Shown here: piece by piece, positions 1 through 8,629 of the stretch
How the letters are laid out: each line of letters starts with the position of its first letter
How positions within the stretch are numbered: position 1 is the stretch's first letter
Origin: Streptomyces griseoruber
GTDB taxonomy: Bacteria; Actinomycetota; Actinomycetes; Streptomycetales; Streptomycetaceae
Reading direction: 5' to 3'
DNA: 64,000 nucleotides
Assembly: GCF_001514205.1 (NCBI RefSeq)
Contig: NZ_KQ948768.1
Coordinates: 331,903-395,902, forward strand
Position numbers and translations under genes: made by a program
The notes under the pieces: generated by a model
Database searches by the model: none
Seen by the model: the letters and a program-made list of their open reading frames with translations, nothing else
What the model was told of the DNA's origin: nothing

Positions 1-149
1 GGTGGGCCGCGGTGCGTTCGGTGTTGCTGGTGCAGGGCCGCAGGTAGGCCCATGCGTCGAGGAGGGTGCGGTGGAAGCCTGCGACCTTGCCGTCGCTCTG
101 TGGCCGGTGGGCGCGGGTGAGTTCGCCGGCCGCACCGAGGTCGGCCAGC
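1..149 (-). mobile_element. IS481-type transposase fragment (relic)
   Basis: The minus strand reads without a stop as the C-terminal integrase-core segment of an IS481-family transposase: residues resembling RAHRPQSDGKVAGFHRTLL followed by DAWAYLRPCTSNTERTAA. In intact members the corresponding motif is NGKVERFHRTLL, whose Glu is the last catalytic acidic residue; here that position is Ala (KVAGF), so even this piece appears catalytically dead. The fragment is cut by the window edge on one side and passes directly into an unrelated transporter relic on the other, so it is read as a decayed insertion sequence. Family assignment is by motif recognition only. Confidence 0.6.
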
Positions 150-157
150 GCCCCTCG

Positions 158-408
158 CCAGGCGGTCCCGGCGGTGACCTCCCTGCTCCTCGACCGCGTG
201 CCGGCCGAGCGCGCGGGCACCGCCGACGGCGTCCTGAACACCGCACGCCAGGTCGGCGGTGCCTCGCCGTGACCGTGTTCGGCGCGCCCCGGTGGCCCAG
301 CACGCGGCCTTCTTCCCCGGCCTGCGCACCAGCCTCCTGACCGCCGCCGCCCTGGTCCTCCTCACCACCGCGGCCAGCCCGCTGCTCAGGCCCGCCCGGC
401 AGCAGTGA
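158..408 (+). pseudogene. C-terminal relic of an MFS drug-efflux transporter
   Basis: Reading with two frame changes (near 262 and near 285) gives a continuous transporter tail: TSLLLDRVPAERAGTADGVL, then NTARQVGGA, then VAQHAAFFPGLRTSLLTAAA and a hydrophobic last helix ending in RPARQQ and a stop. The segment DRVPAERAGTADGVLNTARQ is typical of the loop before the last helices of EmrB/QacA-type 14-TM antiporters. No single frame is open, there is no start, and the upstream part is replaced by the IS481 fragment, so the gene was probably broken by a transposition event. A piece with N-terminal character from a similar transporter lies at about 5.8 kb on the other strand. Confidence 0.6.
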
Positions 409-454
409 CACCGGACGAACGACGGCAAGGAACCCGGCGCCGGCCCCCGGCCGG

Positions 455-1516
455 TCAGGAGCCGTCCGGGGCAGTCAGCAGGGCCAGATGGGCGAGGTCC
501 CCGGGTGGCGGCGTGGTGACCGACCACAGGGGTGCGGGGGAACCGTCGGCGACCGCCGCCGGGGCGTCGGTCAGGTTCATCCGCTCGCGCAGCCGGCCGT
601 AGAAGTCCATCGGGCCCAGGCGGACCGCACGCAGACGGCGCGGGGCCGCGTACACACCGATCCAGTCCCCCGGGTCGAGCACGCCCCGCAGCTGACCGTC
701 GACACTGACCGCGGCCGGCCCCGAACGCTCCAGCAGACGCAGCCCGACGGGCTCGTCGGGCGCCGTGACGACCGAGCGGTCGAAGGCCATGTGAGGGGCG
801 ACCGGCGTGAACACGAGGGCCTCCGCGCGGGGCGAGACCACCGGCCCGCCCGCGGCGAAGCTGTAGGCCGTCGACCCGGTCGGCGTGGCCACCAGCAGCG
901 CGTCGGCCGAGTAGGAGGCCAGCAGCCGGCCGGAGACGTAGACCCCCACCGACACCTGCCGGTCCCTCACCAGCTTCTCCACCACGACGTCGTTGAGCGC
1001 GGTGACATCCAGCGGAATGCCCCAGTCCGGGTCGACCTCGCAGTCGGGCCGCACCTGCGGAGGCGGCAGCAGCGGCCCCCGGCCGTACGCGATGAGGGAT
1101 TCCATGCCCGCCGGCACCTCCAGCCGGCGCGAGGCGCGCAGGGCGAGCAGCATGCGGCTGTCGACCTCGAACCGGTCCTCCCGCACCGCGTCCAGTGCCG
1201 AGCGCACCGCGGAGGCCGACACCTCCGTCAGAAAGCCCACCCGGCCCAGATCGACCCCCAGGACCAGGGAGCCGTTCTCGGCGGCCAGCCGCGCGCCGCG
1301 CAGAAAGGTGCCGTCACCGCCCAGCGTCACCACGAGATCCGGGTCGCCCCCTGCCTCGACCTCCTCGCGGGCGCTGCGCCGTCCGCCGTCGTGCCACACG
1401 TCGATGTCCGCACACCCCACGGCGTGTTCCGCGCACCATGTGCGGACGAGGCCGGCCGCCGCCACGGCCTCCGGGCGTCCACCGTGCACGACCAGACCCA
1501 GCCGGTCCACTGTCAC
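455..1516 (-). CDS. nadK: NAD kinase (ATP-NAD kinase)
   Basis: Phosphorylates NAD to NADP in the cytoplasm, the only known route to NADP. The 353-aa product shows the family marks in order: the GGDG nucleotide motif in LVVTLGGDGTFLRGA (about residue 65), GVDLGRVGFLTEV, the NDVVVEK segment (the NE/NxxxEK region), and the glycine-rich ATPTGSTAYSFAAGGPVVSP with FTPVAPH after it. GTG at 1516 is chosen because the family N-terminus (VDRLGLVVHGG) begins there, although the frame stays open to 1975 with no family-like residues. It is slightly longer than typical actinobacterial NadK (about 300 aa) owing to a C-terminal extension. The usual recN/tlyA neighbourhood is absent and it is set among pseudogenes, so this is probably a second, accessory NAD kinase. 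Confidence 0.9.
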   Translation of the reverse strand: MTVDRLGLVVHGGRPEAVAAAGLVRTWCAEHAVGCADIDVWHDGGRRSAREEVEAGGDPDLVVTLGGDGTFLRGARLAAENGSLVLGVDLGRVGFLTEVSASAVRSALDAVREDRFEVDSRMLLALRASRRLEVPAGMESLIAYGRGPLLPPPQVRPDCEVDPDWGIPLDVTALNDVVVEKLVRDRQVSVGVYVSGRLLASYSADALLVATPTGSTAYSFAAGGPVVSPRAEALVFTPVAPHMAFDRSVVTAPDEPVGLRLLERSGPAAVSVDGQLRGVLDPGDWIGVYAAPRRLRAVRLGPMDFYGRLRERMNLTDAPAAVADGSPAPLWSVTTPPPGDLAHLALLTAPDGS

Positions 1517-1539
1517 ATCCGCCTCCGGACGATCTCGGG

Positions 1540-1905
1540 TCACCAGGTGGTGGCCTCGGTGCGCAGCACGACCCAGGTCTCGCCCCTGCGGACGCAGTCG
1601 GTGGCCAGTCGCAGCCGCCGGTCCCACCGGGTGCCGTACACGGTCGCGTCCGTGACGGTCCGGACGACCAGGCGGGCCGTGTCGCCGTCGACGTCGAGGG
1701 TCGTGCTCTTCTCCTCGATGGTGTGGTAGACGAACCGGCCTTGTCTCATCTCTGCCAGCCATTCGGCCTTCGGCTGCACGTATCCGGTCATGTGGGTGAG
1801 GGTGAAGCCGCCGCCGAGCAGGTCGCCGAGGACCGGGAATGTCGGCCTCGTGCATGGCGGTCAGGTAGGCGCGGTGCGCGTCGACGATCCCGTCGCGGGC
1901 GGACG
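1540..1905 (-). pseudogene. NTF2-like (DUF4440/SnoaL-type) protein, frameshifted
   Basis: The C-terminal 83 codons (from an ATG at 1791) read FVYHTIEEKS...VYGTRWDRRLRLATDC, the second half of a small cone-shaped NTF2-like protein. The first half is in another frame (GIVDAHRAYLTAMHEAD), and the two join as MHEAD-FPVLGDLLGGGFTLTHM if one base is skipped near 1840. Together they give about 120 residues, the normal family size. The downstream ATG could still produce a truncated 83-aa protein without the first helices and is unlikely to fold. Function in this family ranges from isomerases to unknown; none can be assigned. Confidence 0.65.
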
Positions 1906-1971
1906 GGCCGGCTGTTGGCCGCACGGGTGGCTCCGGCTCCGGAGGGGGGTTCCGCTTCGTTCGCGGGCCGG

Positions 1972-2675
1972 TCACCGGCCGAGCAGGCGCATGCCCGCCT
2001 CGTCGTGGTGGTCACCGGCGGCCGCCGGCAGGTTGTCGAGCTTCTCGATCTGCCCGGCGGTCAGGACGACGCGGTCGGCGGCGGTGTTCTCCTCGACCCG
2101 CTCCACGCGCTTGGTGCCGGGAATGGGGGCGATGTCGTCGCCCTGGGCGAGCAGCCAGGCCAGGGCCACCTGCGCGGGTGTCCCGCCGACCTCGTCCGCG
2201 ACGGCCCTGACCTCGTCCGCCAGACGCAGGTTTCGCTGGAGGTTCTCGCCGGTTCCCTCGGCGACCAGTTCCGCCATGGTTCCCACGGTGTCCTCGATCG
2301 GGTGTCCGGGTCGACGCGGTGCTGGTAGCAGAGGTCGATGCGGTCCGTGCCGAGGCGCTTGAGGGAGCCTTCGACGGCGATGCGGATGTTCGCCGGGCTG
2401 CTGTCGATGCCGCCTTCGCGACCCGTGTGGGACATGAAGCCGAACTTCGTGGCGAGTACGACGCCTTCGCGGCGGCCCTTCGGCGCGCGGCCGACGAGTT
2501 CCTCGTTGACGTAAGGCCCGTAGACCTCGGCGGTGTCGAGCAGGGTGACACCGAGGTCGAGTGCCCGGTGGATCGTACGGATCGACTCCGCGTCATCGGT
2601 GCCCGCCCCGGTGTAGGCGTGGGACATCGACATCGCGCCCAGACCGATTCTGCGGGCCCGCCGAGCCCGGGTCAC
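1972..2675 (-). pseudogene. Aldo/keto reductase with internal deletion and frameshift
   Basis: The N-terminal half reads as a classical aldo/keto reductase: RIGLGAMSMSHAYTGAG, LLDTAEVYGPY (the catalytic D-x3-Y region), and KFGFMSHTG with the catalytic Lys. The frame then breaks near 2290-2310. The C-terminal third resumes in another frame: GENLQRNLRLADEV, GTPAQVALAWLLAQG, and the NADPH-binding PIPGTKRVERVEEN. Between the halves the TIM-barrel strands 5-7 (roughly 90-100 residues, including the RHIGLSE and PYSPLGRG regions of relatives) are missing: the sequence jumps from AELVAEGT directly to GENLQRN. A deletion plus a frameshift makes the gene non-functional. Confidence 0.85.
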
Positions 2676-2770
2676 CCCGGCCGACGTGGGCCTCCCGGAA
2701 GGGCCGTCCGGAAGACGGAGCTGACAAGCCGTCCTGCCTCACTGCCGGTCCCGCACCGCAGGGTGCGCGT

Positions 2771-4921
2771 TCACCGGGCGGACCCTGTGCCAGGGCGACC
2801 TCCGCCGGGCATCTCCATCTCCTGCAGTACGAGCAGCGCGATGTCGTCGAGGCGCTGCCCGGTGGTGCCGGACGTGCTCAGCACGGTGTCGATGAGCAGA
2901 TGCAGGTCCCGGTCGTCGGCTTCGCCGAGATGGTGGGCGAGGCGGGTGATGGAGTCGTCGAGGTCGACGCCCGGTGCTTCGACGAGTCCGTCGGTGTAGA
3001 GGGCCAGCAGCATCCCCTCGGTGAGCGGAATCTCGGTCACCGGGAAGGCCGCGTCCGGGTCGATGCCGAGGAGCGGTCCGGGCGGGACGTCCAGGGGCCG
3101 GGTCGCGCCGTCGGGGAGGCGCAGGATCGGCGGCGGGTGGCCGGCGCTGGCGAGGGTGACGCGTCGGCGGGCGAGGTCGAGGTGTGTGTAGAGGCAGCTG
3201 GTGAACAGGTCGGGGTCGAGATCGGTGAGGAGCCGGTTCGTACGCCGGAGGACCTGGTCGGGGGGTGCGCCGAGGGTCGCGTGGGCGTGAACGCCGGTGC
3301 GTACCTGGCCCATCAGGGCGGCGGCGGCGACATTGTGCCCCTGGACGTCACCGATGACGGCGGCTGCCGCGGTGTCGCCGAGTCGGATCAGGTCGTAGAA
3401 GTCCCCGCCGATGTCCATGCCGCGGGTGGCGGGGAGGTAGCGGGCGGCTACCCGTAGGCCGTCGATCGTGGGGAGGCGGTGCGGGAGCAGTGCCTGCTGG
3501 AGGCCGTGGGCGAGTTCGTGTTTGGTGTCGTAGAGGCGGGCGCGGTCGACGGCCTGGGCGATGAGCCCGGCGAGGGAGGTCAGGACGGCGCGTTCCTCGG
3601 CGCCGAACGTGTGGGGGGCGTCGTACGACAGGACACAGATGCCGACCGGGCGGCCGGAGATGATCAGCGGGAGGAACGCCCAGGCCTGCTTGCCGCTGAC
3701 CGGCGGGGCCTCGGGATAGTCGCGCCGCATCTCCTCGACGTCGGCGAAGAACGCGGGGATGCCGGTGGCGAGGGTCTGCCCGGCCGGGGTGAAGGCGGTG
3801 TCGAGCGGGAGGCCGTCCAGGCGTGCGATGGTGTCCGAGGCGTAGCCGCGGTGGCCGGTGATCCGCAGCCGGCCGGCGTCGGCGGTGGACAGGACGAGGC
3901 CCCGGGCGCCGAAGGCGGGCATGATCTGGTCGGCGACCAGGTCGACGACGTCCTGGACGCCGACGACCTCGGTCAGCGCGGCGGCGAGGTGCGTGAGCTG
4001 GTACAGCTGGCCGGCGCGGGTCGACTCGGCGGCGGTGACGGTCCGGCCGGCCGCCGGTGAGGACGGCTCGTACGCACTGCTGGGAAGGATGCGGGCGCTG
4101 ATGCCGCTGTCGTCCGGGTAGAGATGGAAGTCGAGCCACTGGTCCGGCGGGCGGCAGGCGGTGAACGAGACGGGCTCGCGGCTGATCACCGCGGCACGGT
4201 AGCGGTCCTCGTAGAGGGGAGCGTCGAGCCAGCGCAGGGACTGCCATGGCAGCGTGCCCAGCAGGTGGGCCGCCTCGCGGCCCAGGAGGTCGACGGCACC
4301 GGCACTGACGTAGGTGAAACGCCCCTCCAGGTCCAGCGCGCAGCTGCCGCCGGGCAGCCGCTCGACGAAGTCGGCGACGGCCGACGCCGTGGGAGCGGGC
4401 CGGCGGCCGGTTCCGACGGGAACGGCACGCGGCCGCTCGGGGTGGGCGGGCCCGGGCTGATCGGCGGCCTCCTCCAGCAGCCGGGCCAGACGGCCGCAAC
4501 TGGACCTGATGTTGCCCCGCTCGCGTGGCGTCATGTGGGAGGGGCGCGTGGCCGGCCACATCAGCAGCAGCGTCCCCCACCGCCGGACGCCGGTGACCGG
4601 CGCCGCCGCCAGCGCCAGCGGATAGGGAAGGACCATCGCGGTGCGCGGATAGGAGCGGGCCATCTCCTCCTGGCTGCCGATCCACACCAGCCGGTTCTCA
4701 CGCACGGCGTCGGCCACGGGTGCCGGGGAAGCGAGCGGGACTCGCGCCCAGGGGGCGGCGAACTCCACCGGGACCCCGCACACCGCGACCAGGCTCAGCA
4801 GCCGCTCGTCCGGTGCGAGCAGGTACAGAGCGCCGATGGACGCGCCGGTCCGGCGCACCGTCTCCGCGAACGCGGCATCCAGTACATCGGTGTCCGTCCC
4901 CGGATCAGCCCTACCGGTCAT
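2771..4921 (-). CDS. PAS/GAF-containing SpoIIE-type protein phosphatase
   Basis: A 716-aa soluble PP2C-type serine/threonine phosphatase, expected to dephosphorylate an anti-anti-sigma factor in a partner-switching stress pathway. Domains in order: GAF (about 5-160, GASIGALYLLAPD), PAS (about 195-285, CALDLEGRFTYVSAGAVDLLG), second GAF (about 310-470), and the SpoIIE phosphatase domain (about 480-710). Metal-binding aspartates are visible in GGDFYDL (about residue 510), GDVQGH, LYTDGLVE and the terminal DDIALLVL. There is no histidine-kinase-like RsbW domain and no membrane segment, so input is through the PAS/GAF sensors. The gene is monocistronic as far as seen; the 350 bases upstream contain no gene. 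Confidence 0.9.
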   Translation of the reverse strand: MTGRADPGTDTDVLDAAFAETVRRTGASIGALYLLAPDERLLSLVAVCGVPVEFAAPWARVPLASPAPVADAVRENRLVWIGSQEEMARSYPRTAMVLPYPLALAAAPVTGVRRWGTLLLMWPATRPSHMTPRERGNIRSSCGRLARLLEEAADQPGPAHPERPRAVPVGTGRRPAPTASAVADFVERLPGGSCALDLEGRFTYVSAGAVDLLGREAAHLLGTLPWQSLRWLDAPLYEDRYRAAVISREPVSFTACRPPDQWLDFHLYPDDSGISARILPSSAYEPSSPAAGRTVTAAESTRAGQLYQLTHLAAALTEVVGVQDVVDLVADQIMPAFGARGLVLSTADAGRLRITGHRGYASDTIARLDGLPLDTAFTPAGQTLATGIPAFFADVEEMRRDYPEAPPVSGKQAWAFLPLIISGRPVGICVLSYDAPHTFGAEERAVLTSLAGLIAQAVDRARLYDTKHELAHGLQQALLPHRLPTIDGLRVAARYLPATRGMDIGGDFYDLIRLGDTAAAAVIGDVQGHNVAAAALMGQVRTGVHAHATLGAPPDQVLRRTNRLLTDLDPDLFTSCLYTHLDLARRRVTLASAGHPPPILRLPDGATRPLDVPPGPLLGIDPDAAFPVTEIPLTEGMLLALYTDGLVEAPGVDLDDSITRLAHHLGEADDRDLHLLIDTVLSTSGTTGQRLDDIALLVLQEMEMPGGGRPGTGSAR

Positions 4922-5269
4922 GCCCTCTGCTCCTCTCGGGGCCCGGGCTCCGGCGCCGTGAGCGGCGCGCGCCTCGGGCGGTCAGGAGGCGGCTGTGGCG
5001 AGAGCCCCGATGAGCTGGTCGCGGGGTTCCTCCTGGACCGGCCGGAGATGTCCAGCCTAGCCGCCTGCGCTTACGGCTCGCCCTGGCTCAGCTCCTCGAA
5101 CTGCTCCTTCGAGCCCGTGACGGCCTGCCCGCTCCCCGGTCACGGGATCCCGCGTACACCGCGCGGTGCGGCCGCAGGTCCCGTAGGGTCGCAGTGCCGC
5201 CGCGGCAGGACCGGCGGTGCGGTGTGACCCAGCGTTCCTTCGCACGTGTCCGAGCGACGAGGAGTGCCC
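4922..5269. other. Intergenic region between divergent genes, nothing recognised
   Basis: About 350 bases separate the phosphatase gene and the SRPBCC gene, which point away from each other. Short open frames exist on both strands, but none shows a ribosome binding site together with a recognisable family. It presumably carries both promoters; no clear -35/-10 pair was identified by eye. Confidence 0.5.
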
Positions 5270-5728
5270 ATGTCAGGACGGTTCGAAGCGACGGTCGAGG
5301 TCGACCGGCCCGTCGCGGAGGTGTTCGCCTACCTGGCCGACGGCCGCAACGACCCCCAGTTCAGCCCCCGGGTGCTCAGGATCGAGCGGATCCCGGACGC
5401 CCCGACCTCCGTGGGCACGATCTTCCGGAGCACCGTCAAGGACGCCGGGATGAAGACCGCACGCGAGTTCCGCATCACCGCGCTCGAAGCCCCCGTGCGA
5501 CTCCGTTGGGCCGAAGTCTCGAAGAACACCGTGACCGCGCGCGAAGGCGGCTACGACCTGGAGTCATTGCCCGAGGGCCGGACGCGGGTCCGGATCCACA
5601 ACGTCCTGGAGGGCCACGGGCTGGGCAAGCTCCTCGTCGGCCTGGCGCTCGCCGCGGCTCGCAAGGACGCCGACGCGTTCGGCCACCGGATCAAGGCCGC
5701 GGCCGAGGCGGCGATCGCTCCGCTCTGA
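5270..5728 (+). CDS. SRPBCC (START-like) ligand-binding protein
   Basis: A 152-aa polyketide-cyclase/dehydrase-type protein with the helix-grip fold. The N-terminus FEATVEVDRPVAEVFAYLAD is the standard first strand and helix, followed by a basic, charged beta core and the long C-terminal helix (LLVGLALAAARKDADAFGHR). ATG at 5270 is chosen over a GTG at 5246 because GAGGAG stands 5-8 bases before it. Members bind hydrophobic ligands or catalyse cyclisations; this one resembles the small stand-alone proteins often annotated only as SRPBCC family, so no substrate can be named. It is a single-gene unit. Confidence 0.8.
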   Translation: MSGRFEATVEVDRPVAEVFAYLADGRNDPQFSPRVLRIERIPDAPTSVGTIFRSTVKDAGMKTAREFRITALEAPVRLRWAEVSKNTVTAREGGYDLESLPEGRTRVRIHNVLEGHGLGKLLVGLALAAARKDADAFGHRIKAAAEAAIAPL

Positions 5729-5791
5729 CGTCCCTCCAGGGCGGCCCCGCCTGCGTGGTCATCCACGTGGCGGGCGCCGGCATTCCGATAC

Positions 5792-5899
5792 GTCGATCAG
5801 GCCGATCGCCTGGGGAATGATCACGGCCGCCGCGGCTCCCTGCACCACGCGGAACACGATCGGCAGCCCGGCCGCGAACGCCAGCGCGCCCGCGACGGG
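5792..5899 (-). pseudogene. MFS transporter fragment (N-terminal half)
   Basis: About 35 codons on the minus strand read ALAFAAGLPIVFRVVQGAA then AAVIIPQAIGLI, matching the end of helix 3/start of helix 4 of EmrB/QacA-type transporters (R-x-x-Q-G-x-x-x-A motif C region). The frame runs on into unrelated sequence, and no start codon or remaining helices were found. It is a relic; together with the C-terminal piece at 158-408 it hints at rearranged copies of such transporters, though the two pieces need not come from one gene. Confidence 0.45.
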
Positions 5900-6043
5900 A
5901 CACCGGCTGGGTGGGTCCGTGCGCGACGACACCCACGCGGGCTTCGGCCAGGGCGGGTGCGGGTGCTGTGAACTCGGCGGGCATCGGGCCTCCGGGAGGT
6001 GGGTTCGGCCGGAAGGGCGAGTAAGGGATGGCACGGTCGGGAT

Positions 6044-7312
6044 TCAGAGGAACGCGTGTCCCTCGCCTCGGTAGGTGGGTGCCTGGCCGACGGTCTCGGA
6101 GCCGGACACCAGGTGGAGGGTGTTGACGCGTTCGCACAACTCGCCGGCCTTGGCGTGGCGCAGCCACACACGGTCGCCGAGCCGCAGGCCGTGCGCGGCC
6201 TCGCCCCGTACGGGGGTCTGGACCTCTCCGGCACCTTCGAGCGAGGTCAGCTTCAGCCCCTCGGGCCGGCTGAGGGTCGGCAGCCGGTCGGCGCCCACCG
6301 GCCCGGAGGCGACCCAGCCACCGCCGAGGAGCGTCGCGATCCTCGCCGTGGGGCGGCGTACGACGGGCATGACGAAGAAGGCGGCGGGGCGGGGCCGGAA
6401 ACGGCGGTAGTGGTCGAACAGCCCGGGTCCGTAGAGCCCCGATCCCGCCCCGACCTCGGTGATGACATGCTCGGCGGCGGTCTGCTCGACGGAGCCGGTG
6501 CCGCCGCCGTTGACGAACTCCAGTGGTGCGACGGCCTCGACGGCGGCGACGGCGGCGGCCCGGCGTTCGGCGAGTTCCCGGGCCGACAGGCGCTGCATGG
6601 CCCGCCGCAGGACGCCCTGGACCGGAGCGCCGAGCGGGTTGTCCCCGAGGCCGGCGATCTGGCCCTCGTACGACATCACGCCCACCAGCCGGAAGCCGGG
6701 CCGCTCGGCGACGGTGCGGGCCAGGTCCGCGGCCTGCCACGGGGTGTGTACGGGGGAGCGGTAGGGGCCCAGGTGGATGCGGCCGCCGAAGAATTCGAGG
6801 GCGGCATCCAGGTCGATGCAGACCCGGATGTCGGGGCGCTTCGGGCCTGCGGCCTCGTCCACGAGGTCCAGATGGCCGACCGAGTCGATCATCAGGGTGA
6901 CGCGCTCGGCAGCACGGTCGTCCGCGGCGAGCCGCCGCAGCGCTTCCCGGTCGGTGGTCGGGTAGCCGATGACCACGTCGTCGTGCTCCTCGGCCAGCCA
7001 CAGGGCCTCGGGCAGGGTGAAGGCGAGGATGCCCTGGTAGCGCGGTCGTGCGACCGCGCGCCGGATGAGGTCACGGCTGCGCACGGACTTGCTGGCGAGG
7101 CGGACGGTGGCCTGGCCGTGCGTACGGCGGGCCAGGTCGGCGGCGTTGCGGTCGAAGGCGTCCAGGTCGACGACGGCGAAGGGGGGTTCCAGGTGCTCGG
7201 TGGCCTGGGCGAGCCGGGTCATCCGGTCCTCGCTCGGCCCGCTGATGGCGCCCCCCACCCGGTCGGGCACGGATGCCGCGGACGTACTCGTACGGTCTTC
7301 CTCGATTGTCAT
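6044..7312 (-). CDS. PLP-dependent amino-acid aldolase/deaminase (alanine-racemase fold)
   Basis: A 422-aa fold-type III PLP enzyme of the D-threonine aldolase/alanine racemase N-domain group. The PLP lysine lies in VRLASKSVRSRDL (about residue 75), the phosphate-binding glycines in EFVNGGGTGSVEQT (about 265), and a metal/C-terminal domain segment in the GLRLGDRVWLRHAKAGELCERVN stretch, where His and Cys of the D-threonine aldolase metal site are expected. Relatives act on beta-hydroxy amino acids; the exact substrate is not inferable. ATG at 7312 is preceded by GGAGG and overlaps the stop of the upstream SDR by one base (TGATG), so the two genes are translationally coupled and probably act in one pathway, for example on a hydroxy-amino acid or its keto form. 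Confidence 0.8.
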   Translation of the reverse strand: MTIEEDRTSTSAASVPDRVGGAISGPSEDRMTRLAQATEHLEPPFAVVDLDAFDRNAADLARRTHGQATVRLASKSVRSRDLIRRAVARPRYQGILAFTLPEALWLAEEHDDVVIGYPTTDREALRRLAADDRAAERVTLMIDSVGHLDLVDEAAGPKRPDIRVCIDLDAALEFFGGRIHLGPYRSPVHTPWQAADLARTVAERPGFRLVGVMSYEGQIAGLGDNPLGAPVQGVLRRAMQRLSARELAERRAAAVAAVEAVAPLEFVNGGGTGSVEQTAAEHVITEVGAGSGLYGPGLFDHYRRFRPRPAAFFVMPVVRRPTARIATLLGGGWVASGPVGADRLPTLSRPEGLKLTSLEGAGEVQTPVRGEAAHGLRLGDRVWLRHAKAGELCERVNTLHLVSGSETVGQAPTYRGEGHAFL

Positions 7313-8163
7313 CACGAGCCTCCGGACGGGTCCGACAGCCGGGTGGGGCCGGTGCGCAGGAGGCGGTCGCGTTCGCGCCGCCCCTTGGCCTCGATGGTGG
7401 GCACGAGCAGGCGGATGAGCTGCGGTACCGCACCGGCGATCTGCTGGACGCGGCCGGCGAGGGCCGGGAAGACCACTTCGGTCGGCTTGGTGCGGAACGT
7501 CTCGACGACGGCCCTGGCGACCTCGGCGGGTGTCACCGGCTTCTCGGCGAACGCGGTGATCGCGGTCGGGTCGTTGAGCTCCTGGTCGAGCATCCCGGTG
7601 CGGGTGGATGCCGGGTGGATGATCGTGAAGTCCAGCGGGCCGTGCCGCTCCTCCAGCGCGACGGCATGGTGGAAGGCCCGCAGCCCGTGCTTGGTGCCGC
7701 CGTAGGGGGCGTATCCCGGCAGTGGCAGGAAGGAGCTCATGCTGCAGATCGTGACGATGTGGCCGCTGCCCCGCTCGGTCATCCTCGGGATGGCCGTGCA
7801 GACGCCGGTCATGGTGCCGAGCAGGTTGACCTCGACCATGGCACGGTGCTGTGCCAGGCTCAGGTCGCGGGTGTTGCCGGTGGTGATGACGCCGGCGTTG
7901 TTGACCAGGATGTCGACGGGGCCGAATTCGGCCTCGGCCGCGTCGAACGCCTTGGTCCAGCCCTCCGAGTCACGGATGTCGAGGCGGAAGGCCGCGGCCC
8001 GCCCGCCGAGACGGGTGGCGGTGGCCTGCGCGGCCGCCTCGTCGATGTCGGTCAGCAGCACACGGTGGCCGGCGCCGACCGCGGCCGCGGCGATCGCGGC
8101 TCCGATACCGGCCGCCGCGCCGGTCACGAGGACGACGCGGTCGTGCTGGGGTGGCTTGCTCAT
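7312..8163 (-). CDS. Short-chain dehydrogenase/reductase
   Basis: A 283-aa classical SDR, NAD(P)-dependent. Visible motifs: cofactor-binding TGAAAGIG (about residue 15), DI after strand 3 (LDIRD), NNAG in ILVNNAGVITTGN, and catalytic Ser and Tyr-x3-Lys in CSMSSFLPLPGYAPYGGTKHG (YGGTK). A 40-residue C-terminal extension with a hydrophobic stretch (VPQLIRLLVPTIEAKG) resembles SDRs that dock to membranes or lipids. It is the first gene of a two-gene operon with the PLP enzyme. An Asp after strand 2 (LLTDIDE) suggests NAD preference; the substrate is unknown. Confidence 0.85.
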   Translation of the reverse strand: MSKPPQHDRVVLVTGAAAGIGAAIAAAAVGAGHRVLLTDIDEAAAQATATRLGGRAAAFRLDIRDSEGWTKAFDAAEAEFGPVDILVNNAGVITTGNTRDLSLAQHRAMVEVNLLGTMTGVCTAIPRMTERGSGHIVTICSMSSFLPLPGYAPYGGTKHGLRAFHHAVALEERHGPLDFTIIHPASTRTGMLDQELNDPTAITAFAEKPVTPAEVARAVVETFRTKPTEVVFPALAGRVQQIAGAVPQLIRLLVPTIEAKGRRERDRLLRTGPTRLSDPSGGS

Positions 8164-8261
8164 GGCCTCAGACTTTCTCTTGGTCAGTAGTCCAAGTCAA
8201 TCGTTCAGGAATGGCCGAGACGCGACCTTTACCTTCCGGCGCACAGCCGGGACGCGGTGCC

Positions 8262-8545
8262 TCACAGCCGGAACACCTCGATGTGCCCGTCACTGAGCGC
8301 GGCAGCGCGCACGGGGTCGTCGGTCGGGACGGTCGCCGCCAACAGGGTGCGGCCGTCGTCGCCGGCCACCAGGCAGCTCAGCGTGTGCTGGCTGGTGGCG
8401 ACGCGGTCGAGGACCCGCCCGCCCTCCTCGACCCGGACACACTCACCGCGCAGCGCGTTGGCGACCCAGACGGTCCGGCCGTCCTCGTCCCAGGCGAGAC
8501 CGTCCGGGGCGATCGGCGAGGCGGGAGCGCCTGGCCAGCTCGGGG
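8262..8545 (-). pseudogene. SMP-30/gluconolactonase C-terminal fragment
   Basis: About 90 codons ending at 8262 match the last two blades of the SMP-30/gluconolactonase beta-propeller: PDGLAWDEDGRTVWVANAL, ECVRVEEGGRVLDRV, then the terminal strand GHIEVFRL. The metal-binding Asp of PDGLAWDEDG is present, but the first two thirds of the protein are missing. The sequence upstream turns directly into the Tn3-type transposase relic on the other strand, so the gene was most likely truncated by that element's insertion or by a later deletion. Confidence 0.7.
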
Positions 8546-8629
8546 TGGTCCAGCGCGGCGGAGATCTTCCGGGTGACCCGGCCGAGGAGCGCCCGTCGTT
8601 GACCAGCCGCCACAGCAGAGGCGAGACCA